Shown here one piece after another: positions 57,191 to 64,000 of a stretch of 64,000 bases of DNA. The notes under the pieces are model-generated. The model saw nothing but the letters and a program-made list of their open reading frames with translations, had not been told where the DNA came from and made no database searches. Origin of the DNA: Kovacikia minuta CCNUW1 (GTDB lineage Bacteria; Cyanobacteriota; Cyanobacteriia; Leptolyngbyales; Leptolyngbyaceae); assembly GCF_020091585.1 (NCBI RefSeq), contig NZ_CP083582.1, positions 496,001-560,000 of the forward strand, in the 5' to 3' direction. Each line of letters starts with the position of its first letter. Position 1 is the stretch's first letter. Made by a program: the position numbers and the translations under genes.

Positions 57191-58305
57191 TGCTTGCAAC
57201 CCTGGTAGCAGAGCTACGTCAATCCTTAGGAATCTTGCAGAAGCGGGATATTCAGATGGTTGCAGAGGCATTGACAGGTGTCAGGGAATGGAAGGCAGAG
57301 GGCAGAGGGCAGAGGGTAGAAGGAGGGAGTGGGGAGTGGGGAGTGGGGAGTGGGGAGGGAGAGGAGATGAAGGTAGAGGGTAGCCCTCAGTCCTCAGTCC
57401 TCGGCTTCAATTCAAAATTCAAAATTCAAAATTCAAAATTCTTCTCCCCACCCCACACCCTTCTGGGAGACGACTGCGCTGCCATACCGGATCGCTCTGG
57501 CTACCTGCTGTTTGCTGCTGAGGGGATTTTGCCTGCGCTGGTGGAGGCGGAACCCTGGTTTGCGGGTTGGTGTGCAGTGATGGTAAATGTCAGTGACATC
57601 TATGCGATGGGTGGTAAACCGATCGCGATCGTGGATACGCTCTGGAGTCAATCCCCCGATCGCAGTGCCCCCTTGTTGGATGGTATGAAGGCAGCCGCTG
57701 AAACCTATCATGTCCCGATCGTTGGCGGGCATACCAATGGGCATAGTCCCTACAATGCTTTATCTGTAGCGATTTTGGGACGGGCGCAGCGGTTAATCAC
57801 GAGCTTTAATGCCCGTCCAGGCGATCGCCTCCTAATTGCCACAGATTTTCGGGGTAAGCCCTACGGCAACTACCCCTTCTGGAATGCGGCAACGGAGGCA
57901 GATCCCTTTCAGTTACGGGGAGATCTGGCGATTTTGCCTTTCCTGGCTGAATCAGGTTTGTGTGATGCCGGAAAGGACATCAGCATGGGTGGCATCATTG
58001 GCACGCTGTTGATGTTGCTAGAGACTTCTGGTTGGGGGGCCGTCCTCAATCTTGATCAGGTTCCCTGTCCAGTTGGATTAACCCTCAAACACTGGCTCCT
58101 CTGTTTTCCCAGCTACGGTTTTTTGCTGAGTGTTCGCCCGGAACAGGTCGCTGCTGTCCAGGCCCACTTCCATCAACGAGATCTGATGTGCGAGGTGGTT
58201 GGAGAAGTCCAACCAACCCATCAACTCGTTCTTCAGTCTCAAGATCAATCCGTTGTGTTCTGGGATCTGTCACAGCAGAAATTGACTGGATTCTCTCCTG
58301 CTTAG
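57190..58305 (+). CDS. nitF: AIR-synthase-related (PurM-like) protein
   Basis: 371 residues. PurM-like ATPase fold: LLGDDCAAIPDRSGYLLFAA (metal/ATP-binding Asp), VMVNVSDIYAMGGKPIAIVD, GGHTNGHSPYNALSVAILGR, KDISMGGIIGTLLMLLE. Related to HypE, SelD and PurM; in Nit1C it probably activates a carboxyl or amide group. An STRR insertion (57285-57452) puts ~55 residues (VEGGSGEWGVGSGEGEEMKV ... FKIQNSKFF) between the first helix and the ATP-binding strand. Confidence 0.9.
   Translation: MLATLVAELRQSLGILQKRDIQMVAEALTGVREWKAEGRGQRVEGGSGEWGVGSGEGEEMKVEGSPQSSVLGFNSKFKIQNSKFFSPPHTLLGDDCAAIPDRSGYLLFAAEGILPALVEAEPWFAGWCAVMVNVSDIYAMGGKPIAIVDTLWSQSPDRSAPLLDGMKAAAETYHVPIVGGHTNGHSPYNALSVAILGRAQRLITSFNARPGDRLLIATDFRGKPYGNYPFWNAATEADPFQLRGDLAILPFLAESGLCDAGKDISMGGIIGTLLMLLETSGWGAVLNLDQVPCPVGLTLKHWLLCFPSYGFLLSVRPEQVAAVQAHFHQRDLMCEVVGEVQPTHQLVLQSQDQSVVFWDLSQQKLTGFSPA
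57285..57452. repeat. In-frame STRR insertion in nitF
   Basis: GCAGAGG units, GGGGAGT heptamers, then CAGTCCT and CAAAATT heptamers, all within the open reading frame. Confidence 0.8.
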
Positions 58306-58312
58306 AGGAATT

Positions 58313-59470
58313 ATGGCAGAAGCCAAGCTTCGCATCGCTCTCTTCACCTATTCCACCAAACCCCGTGGTAGTGTGGTTCATACCCTGGAATTGGCAGAGG
58401 CGTTGCACGCTTTGGGGCAAGAGGTTTGTGTTTATGCTTTGGATAAGGATGGGACAGGATTCGATCGCCCCCTTGCCTGCCATTACAAATTGGTTCCGGC
58501 AAAGCCTGCTCCCTGTGGCATAGATGCATTAATTCAGCAACGGATTCAAGAGTTTGTTGATGACTTGAGCCAATCTACCGAGGTGTACGATTGCCATCAC
58601 GCCCAGGATTGCATCAGTGCAAATGCATTGGCGATACTGCGATCGCGCCACAAAATTCCTCATTTAATTCGTACCGTGCACCACATTGAAGATTACACCA
58701 GTCCCTATTTGCAGCAATGTCAGGATCGTTCGATTCGAGAACCAGATGTGTGCCTTTGTGTGAGTCAACATTGGCAGACAGAATTGCAAAAGCAGTATCA
58801 AATTGATGCACCACGAGTGATGAATGGTGTGAATCGACACCGATTTTCGCCCCAGTTGGATGGGTCTGAAGCGGCGGTAAAACAACGATTCGGTTTGCAT
58901 GGAAAACCGATCTATTTAACCGTTGGCGGCATTGAACCGCGCAAAAATTCGATCGCCCTGTTGCAAGCGTTTATTGAATTACAAGTTGATTTTCCCCAGG
59001 CTCAATTGGTGATTGCTGGAGGTGCAACCCTGTTCGACTATCAGAATTATCGAGATGATTTTTTTGCCATTGCTGAACAAGCAAGACTGTTGTCCAGCAA
59101 TGCACTTGTTTTACCGGGTGTAATTTCAGATCAGGACCTTGCAGCCCTCTATCGGCTTGCCGATGGGTTCGTTTTCCCCTCCGTCAAAGAAGGCTGGGGG
59201 CTGGTAGTGCTGGAAGCGATCGCCGCCCAACTTCCGATCATCACTTCCAATCAACCCCCATTCACTGAGTTCCTCTCAGACACCCAGGCAGTATTGATTA
59301 ACCCAAACACTCCTTCAGATATCGCTCAGGCAATGCGCACGATTATCAACCCTAATTTGGCAAAAGCTTTGATTCAAAATAGTCAAACCATTCTCACCAA
59401 CTACTCCTGGGAAAAGTCTGCAAGAGTACATTTAGAACACTATCAGCAACTGATAAGGAACAAGAATTAA
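58313..59470 (+). CDS. Glycosyltransferase, GT4 type, MSMEG_0565 family
   Basis: 385 residues, GT-B fold. N-terminal Rossmann IALFTYSTKPRGSVVHTLEL; linker VMNGVNRHRFSP; C-terminal TVGGIEPRKNSIALLQAF and EGWGLVVLEAIAAQLPII with the catalytic Glu pair. Retaining, donor unknown. Begins 7 bp after nitF, so the same operon. The last codons and TAA come from a family B repeat end, so a few native residues may be lost. Confidence 0.9.
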   Translation: MAEAKLRIALFTYSTKPRGSVVHTLELAEALHALGQEVCVYALDKDGTGFDRPLACHYKLVPAKPAPCGIDALIQQRIQEFVDDLSQSTEVYDCHHAQDCISANALAILRSRHKIPHLIRTVHHIEDYTSPYLQQCQDRSIREPDVCLCVSQHWQTELQKQYQIDAPRVMNGVNRHRFSPQLDGSEAAVKQRFGLHGKPIYLTVGGIEPRKNSIALLQAFIELQVDFPQAQLVIAGGATLFDYQNYRDDFFAIAEQARLLSSNALVLPGVISDQDLAALYRLADGFVFPSVKEGWGLVVLEAIAAQLPIITSNQPPFTEFLSDTQAVLINPNTPSDIAQAMRTIINPNLAKALIQNSQTILTNYSWEKSARVHLEHYQQLIRNKN

Positions 59471-59582
59471 ATAACATCGACTTTTGTCGGTTGGGTTGAG
59501 TCTGCGCAACCCAACATCTGCGGGGGTGTTGGGTTTCATACTTCAACCCAACCGACGCAGGTTATTTAATTCGCGATCCTAA
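59454..59582 (+). repeat. MITE-like element, family B (copy 2)
   Basis: TAAGGAACAAGAATTAAATA ... GGTTATTTAATTCGCGATCC plus TAAGG. About 90% identical to the copy at 9189-9322. Provides the stop of the glycosyltransferase gene. Confidence 0.85.
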
Positions 59583-59820
59583 GGAGGAAGATGGGGAGGG
59601 TTGAATCGGAGTTTTAAGTTTTAAGTTTTGAGTTTTAAGTTGAGAACTAGTGAACGGTGAACAGTCTCCAGTGAACAGTCTCCAGTGAACAGTCTCCAGT
59701 GAACAGTGAATAACCTGACACCTGACACCCGACACCTAACCCCTGACACCCGACTCTAACACCTACCTTCTGCCCCCTGCCTTCGTCTTTCTACCACCGA
59801 CTATCGACTACCTAATCACC
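59583..59820. repeat. STRR-rich spacer before nitG
   Basis: AAGTTTT/GAGTTTT heptamers, three copies of a 15-bp GTGAACAGTCTCCA unit (59656-59705), then CTGACAC and CTACC units. No gene; it separates nitG from the operon. Confidence 0.75.
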
Positions 59821-60108
59821 ATGCCCGAAATTCGTTTTCTAATTGAATGGCCCGATGGCTCACAGGAGAGTTGTTATTCTCCCTCATTAATTGTGAAAAA
59901 CTATTTTACGCCTGACCAGGACTATGAACTGGATGATTTTGTAGAACGATCGCGCACCTCTCTCCAGATTGCCAGAGATCGGGTTCAGGCGAAATTTGGT
60001 AGACCCTGCGGTTTAGCCTTAGGGCAACTCCAGCAGATCGAAGCAATGGCAGCCAGATTTAACAACTTACCGCAGCCAAGTGTGCGCGTTATCAAGTTTA
60101 TTGAATGA
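59821..60108 (+). CDS. nitG: MSMEG_0570-family small protein
   Basis: 95 residues; last recognisable member of the Nit1C cluster. Sequence PEIRFLIEWPDGSQESCYSP, VKNYFTPDQDYELDDFVERS and VQAKFGRPCGLALGQLQQIE fits the family. Function unknown. The usual flavoprotein partner (NitH, MSMEG_0569) is not found before the adhesin gene. Confidence 0.85.
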   Translation: MPEIRFLIEWPDGSQESCYSPSLIVKNYFTPDQDYELDDFVERSRTSLQIARDRVQAKFGRPCGLALGQLQQIEAMAARFNNLPQPSVRVIKFIE

Positions 60109-60531
60109 CAAAAGTCCTTAGCTCCGATTAACCTGGCAATATTTGATCTGGCATTCCCAGCCGCCCTCATCCTCCAACCCCTTCTCCCATAAAAAGGAGA
60201 AGGGGAGCCGGATTGAAGTCCTTGCCCATTTTAGGAGAGGGATTGAGGCTGAGGGCGGGTTAGTCACAACAGTTGCCAGGTTAATAGCCCCAAGCCCCAA
60301 GTCCCTAGCTCCTAGAGCATCGGTACAGTATTTCGAGAAACCGAGTTTCTGGTGAGGATATTCAACGAAACTTGAGCATCTCACAGAAGAAACCCGGTTT
60401 CTGTACCGGCGTTCTAGCCCCTGTATTAAAGATTAAGAATTACCTGGTCAGGGCAAAAAAAAGGCTGCATTTGTGGGATAGTCTTGTCTATCCTCCTTTT
60501 GAAGGAGATCAGGTGATATTGTTGACAAATT
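60109..60531. other. Gene-free stretch with two repeats
   Basis: Contains an inverted repeat CCGCCCTCA / TGAGGGCGG (60161-60258) enclosing a CCCTTCTCC/GGAGAAGGGG hairpin, and the CTAG element at 60312-60417. GAAGGAGA at 60501-60508 precedes the adhesin by ~24 bp. Confidence 0.6.
60312..60417 (+). repeat. CTAG-ended palindromic element
   Basis: 106 bp, CTAGAGCATCGGTACAG ... CTGTACCGGCGTTCTAG, same orientation as the pair at 13.5 kb; one palindrome has a single change (AAACCGAGTTTC). Confidence 0.85.
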
Positions 60532-63500
60532 ATGAATCTGCTGAAGGTGCTTTTTCTGGCTCTGCCACTAATGAGAAAAAGCCAGCATCCAACTTTCTCG
60601 TTCCTGTTTTTCGTTCTGCTGTTATCTCCTTCCCTGGCGCAGGCTCAGTCGATTGCGCCAGCGGGCGATCGCACCAATACCCGTGTGATCCAGAACGGTA
60701 ACCGCTTTGACATTACAGGTGGGCAACTTTCAACGGACGGTGCCAATCTCTTCCAAAGTTTTGAGCGATTTGGGCTGAATCAGGGGCAGGTTGCGAACTT
60801 TCTTGCGACGCCTGCGATTCGCAATATTCTCGGTCGCGTTGTCGGGGGCAATCCTTCCTACATCAATGGGTTAATTCAATTAACCGGTGGCAACGCCAAC
60901 CTGATTCTGATGAATCCGGCGGGAATTCTATTTGGTTCCAGTGCCAGTCTGAATGTTCCCGCATCGTTTACGGCAACCACGGCGAGTGGGGTGGGATTGG
61001 GGTGTCGGGTGTCGGGTATCGGATGTGGGAAATGGTTTAGTGCCACGGGGGAAAATGCTTATGCTGCGCTGACGGGAACCCCCGATACCTATGCGTTTAC
61101 GATGGCGCAACCAGGCGCGATCGTGAATGCTGGCAATCTTGCTGTTCCCTACGGGCAAAGCCTCACCCTCCTCGGCGGCACGGTCGTCAATACCGGGCAA
61201 CTCTCTGCCCCTGGCGGACAAATCACGATCGCCGCTGTTCCCGGAGAAAACCTCGTCCGCCTCAGCCAACAAGACAGCCTCCTGAGTTTAGAATTTCAAC
61301 CCATCACCCCCACCAATCCTCCATCCGTTTCATCCGCTGCATCTCTACCTCAACTGCTGACGGGCGGCAATCTGGGTAACGCCACAGGATTGACGGTTAA
61401 TCCCGATGGTACGGTTCAACTGACGGGATCGGGTGTCCAAATCCCAACCACAACTGGAACGGCGATCGCCAGTGGTCAGCTCTCCGTCGCTTCCCTTTCT
61501 GCCACACCCCACACCCCACACCCCACATCCCAAATTAACGTCCTGGGCGATCGCGTCGCCCTCAGCTCCGCCAACCTGGATGCCTCCGGAGTGGCTGGCG
61601 GTGGCACCATTCGCATTGGGGGTGATTTTCAGGGCAAGGGAACGGTGCCTAATGCATTGCAGACGGCTGTTAGCCAGGATTCAACCATCCGGGCAGATGC
61701 GTTATCTACCGGGAATGGTGGCAGAGTCATCGTGTGGGCAGATCAGTCCACCAACTTTGGCGGGCGGATCAGTGCCCGTGGGGGGCAAACAGTTGGCAAT
61801 GGCGGCTTTGCCGAAGTCTCTGGCAAGGAGAACTTAAACTACCAGGGAAGCACCGATCTGAGCGCAGCCAACGGCAGTCTTGGTACCTTATTGCTCGACC
61901 CAACCAATATCACCATTGTCTTCACCGGGCCAATCGTTCCTGGAAATGGCGATGCGCTGTTGCCTACGATTGATAGTACGGAAGCCCCCGTCCAGATGAC
62001 CATTTCCCAGACTGCCCTGGAAAATTCAACCGCAAATGTTTCGCTGGCGGCAACGAATGATATCACGATCGGCACCCCTGCTTCAGGTGGGACGCTGGTG
62101 TTCAATAACCCGATTTCCGTCACCTTTACAGCGGGTGGGTTGGTTTCGAGTGCGACCAATCAGGGCATCGATGCTCCTGGTAGCAACATCACCATCACAG
62201 CCGGAAGTATTCGGCTGGGAACCATCGATACTTCCCGTAATACGGGGTTGAATGGCGGCAATATTACCCTCACAGCAACCACGGGCAATATTTCGACAGC
62301 CAACCTGGTTTCCCATTCTTGCACTGGTGGGGGTGGCGTATGCTCCACAGGGACAGGGAATGCAGGCAATGCGGGGGCGGTCCAACTGACTGCCAATAAT
62401 GGGCAAATTACAACAGGTAATATCGACACCATTTCCAGCACCAGCTTCGGTAACTCTGGGCAGGGTGGCGACGTGACGATCGCTGCCCGTGATGGCATCA
62501 CCACCGGGACGATCGCCGCTTACAGTACCACGGGAAGCGGCAATAGTGGCAATGGGGGAGCGATTTCTCTGACCTCAACGAATGGCGGAATCTCGATCGA
62601 CTTCACCGACTCAAGCTCCAATACAAACTCTGGCAACAGCGGCAATGGGGGAGCCGTTAGCCTGATCACCAATGGCAATATTTCCACCGGCGGCATCAAC
62701 TCCTATACCCAGTCCTCAGGGACAGCGGGAAATGGGGGAGCGATTACCCTTGCTACCACCAATGGCAACATCTCCACTGACGGTAGTTTGTATGCCGTAT
62801 CGCGGGCATCATTTGGCAATCGTTCTGGCAACGGTGGAGATGTAACCCTCAGTGCGCCTACTGGCAGCATTGAAGTGCGAGAGGGAAGTATTCAAACGTT
62901 CTCAAGTGCTGACGTGGCAGCAGGGAACGGGGGCAGGATCACCCTCAGCGCAGGCAACGGTATCAGCGTTGAGGGTATTTCTAGTCTCGCCCCAATCAAC
63001 TCAGGCAGCTATCCTTTCGACCTGGCGGCGACAAATTCCAGTCAGGGAGGAGCCATCACCCTGTCCACAACCAATGGAGATATCATCATCGGTGCCAATC
63101 AATCGGGTAATTCCGTCTCCACCAGTGGCGGTGAAATTCGCTTAGATGGTCAGAACCTGGATATCAGTGGTAGTTTGGATTCCAGTGACTTTAGTGGAGC
63201 AAATACCTCAGGCGGAGCGATGACCCTGAATGCCGAGGGCAACATCACGATCGGTGGTCTGATCAGTTCGGATGGGAGCCTGCAAGGGGGAAACATTCGC
63301 CTCACCAGTCGCAATGGCGATATCACGATCGCCGATTCCTTAGTTTCAGGGGGGATGTTTGAAGCAGATACGGGGTCTAGCGTTGTCAATCGGTTTACCC
63401 AAACAGGGGGAACCATTACCCTGCAAGCCAACAACATCACAGCGACTGGTCTGGGTTCGCTCGGGGAAATTCAGGGCGGTGAAATTCGTCTCAATAGCAA

Positions 63501-64000
63501 CGGTGTGATCAAAACAGGGGTAATCTACACCTGGGGTGGTAGCGGTGGCAATGTCTCTCTGTCAGCGAAGACCAGCATTACCACGGAAATCATTAACGCC
63601 AGTGGCAGTTCTGGCAATGGCGGTAACGTTACCCTTGACCCGTCCGGTGATGTTCAGGTGTCCCTGATTGATGCCCAAGGGGGAACGGCGGGCAGAGGAG
63701 GAACGGTCGATATTACGGCGGGAACTTTTTTCCGGGCAACCAGCAGTTTCATCGACCAAACCGGTATTCTTGCCAGCATTTCTACCGCAGGCGGATTGGG
63801 TGGAGGGGCAATCACGATTCGTCACGGGGGCGGATTGTCGGGTATTCCCTTTGAGGTGGGAAATGCCTCCACCAATGGAACCGCAGCCGCCATCACCACA
63901 GGCATTAGCCGCATTGACCCATTCCGTTCCTTCCTGGGGGCATTTGCTGAAGGTAGCCCACCGGCTCAAATTCAACTCGTCACCCTCGGCTTCACTGATA
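60532..64000 (+). CDS. Two-partner-secretion exoprotein (filamentous haemagglutinin type), partial
   Basis: At least 1156 residues, running off the right edge with no stop. Signal peptide (FSFLFFVLLLSPSLAQAQS), then a TPS domain: NGNRFDITGGQLSTDGANLF, QVANFLATPAIRNILGRVVG, NANLILMNPAGILFG. The rest is a long beta-helix of GNGGA(I/V)(S/T)L and GGNI(T/R)L repeats. TPS proteins are exported through a TpsB/Omp85 pore and act as adhesins or toxins. An in-frame repeat-type insertion (61003-61030, CRVSGIGCGKW) sits in the TPS domain, and another codes for TPHTPHPTS at 61506-61530. No tpsB is visible. Confidence 0.9.
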   Translation, partial: MNLLKVLFLALPLMRKSQHPTFSFLFFVLLLSPSLAQAQSIAPAGDRTNTRVIQNGNRFDITGGQLSTDGANLFQSFERFGLNQGQVANFLATPAIRNILGRVVGGNPSYINGLIQLTGGNANLILMNPAGILFGSSASLNVPASFTATTASGVGLGCRVSGIGCGKWFSATGENAYAALTGTPDTYAFTMAQPGAIVNAGNLAVPYGQSLTLLGGTVVNTGQLSAPGGQITIAAVPGENLVRLSQQDSLLSLEFQPITPTNPPSVSSAASLPQLLTGGNLGNATGLTVNPDGTVQLTGSGVQIPTTTGTAIASGQLSVASLSATPHTPHPTSQINVLGDRVALSSANLDASGVAGGGTIRIGGDFQGKGTVPNALQTAVSQDSTIRADALSTGNGGRVIVWADQSTNFGGRISARGGQTVGNGGFAEVSGKENLNYQGSTDLSAANGSLGTLLLDPTNITIVFTGPIVPGNGDALLPTIDSTEAPVQMTISQTALENSTANVSLAATNDITIGTPASGGTLVFNNPISVTFTAGGLVSSATNQGIDAPGSNITITAGSIRLGTIDTSRNTGLNGGNITLTATTGNISTANLVSHSCTGGGGVCSTGTGNAGNAGAVQLTANNGQITTGNIDTISSTSFGNSGQGGDVTIAARDGITTGTIAAYSTTGSGNSGNGGAISLTSTNGGISIDFTDSSSNTNSGNSGNGGAVSLITNGNISTGGINSYTQSSGTAGNGGAITLATTNGNISTDGSLYAVSRASFGNRSGNGGDVTLSAPTGSIEVREGSIQTFSSADVAAGNGGRITLSAGNGISVEGISSLAPINSGSYPFDLAATNSSQGGAITLSTTNGDIIIGANQSGNSVSTSGGEIRLDGQNLDISGSLDSSDFSGANTSGGAMTLNAEGNITIGGLISSDGSLQGGNIRLTSRNGDITIADSLVSGGMFEADTGSSVVNRFTQTGGTITLQANNITATGLGSLGEIQGGEIRLNSNGVIKTGVIYTWGGSGGNVSLSAKTSITTEIINASGSSGNGGNVTLDPSGDVQVSLIDAQGGTAGRGGTVDITAGTFFRATSSFIDQTGILASISTAGGLGGGAITIRHGGGLSGIPFEVGNASTNGTAAAITTGISRIDPFRSFLGAFAEGSPPAQIQLVTLGFTD

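Noticed and set aside
60372-60701. 109-residue open frame overlapping the adhesin start
   Set aside because: Begins in a CTAG element and reads the adhesin signal peptide in the wrong frame.

Overview
The window comes from a filamentous, probably Leptolyngbya-like cyanobacterium. The evidence is the chlorophyll cyclase gene acsF, a Mg/Co-chelatase large subunit, an OCP C-terminal-domain homologue, a cyanobacterial MntCAB manganese transporter with the MntC disulfide cysteines, very frequent HIP1 octamers (GCGATCGC), heptanucleotide STRR repeats, and an NtcA-type promoter. There are no rRNA or tRNA genes that I can see.

Layout: 1-12 kb holds two membrane glycosyltransferases (one broken), a Uma2 nuclease, an RluA pseudouridine synthase coupled to an AI-2E transporter, MscS, a CPA antiporter, two tandem MITE-like elements, a group 2 sigma factor and a TM2 protein. 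12-20 kb holds acsF, an outer-membrane-like protein whose N-terminus is built from repeats, mntCAB, an ECF-like ATPase, a probable oriC rich in DnaA boxes, and dnaN. 21-35 kb holds small secreted unknowns, recJ, prxQ, a GH3 hexosaminidase, sbcC and an Rpn nuclease. 35-37 kb holds a complete IS110-family element inserted into a MITE-like repeat; its empty site can be rebuilt exactly around a CT core, and a candidate bridge RNA lies upstream of the recombinase. 37-52 kb holds an AbrB-like membrane protein, a CRP-type regulator, a DUF3352 protein, a kinase, a Nif11-like protein, a receiver domain, the OCP CTD homologue, queG, a thioredoxin-like lipoprotein with a CcdA-like partner, and the chelatase. 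52.8-60.1 kb is a Nit1C (nitrilase 1) cluster behind an NtcA promoter. From 60.5 kb to the right edge runs a giant two-partner-secretion adhesin.

Two window-wide properties stand out. First, heptanucleotide tandem repeats normally found between genes also lie inside at least ten genes, usually in frame, as low-complexity loops (next to the SbcC zinc hook, in RecJ, the chelatase, NitE, NitF, RluA, DUF3352 and others). Second, six to nine apparent reading-frame breaks are all +1, that is, one extra base. This fits insertion-type assembly errors better than true pseudogenes; several broken genes keep perfect motifs, and nitE keeps its coupled stop/start junction.

At least six families of short inverted-repeat elements are visible. 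One family repeatedly supplies the stop codon of the gene next to it, and another is the target of the IS110 element.
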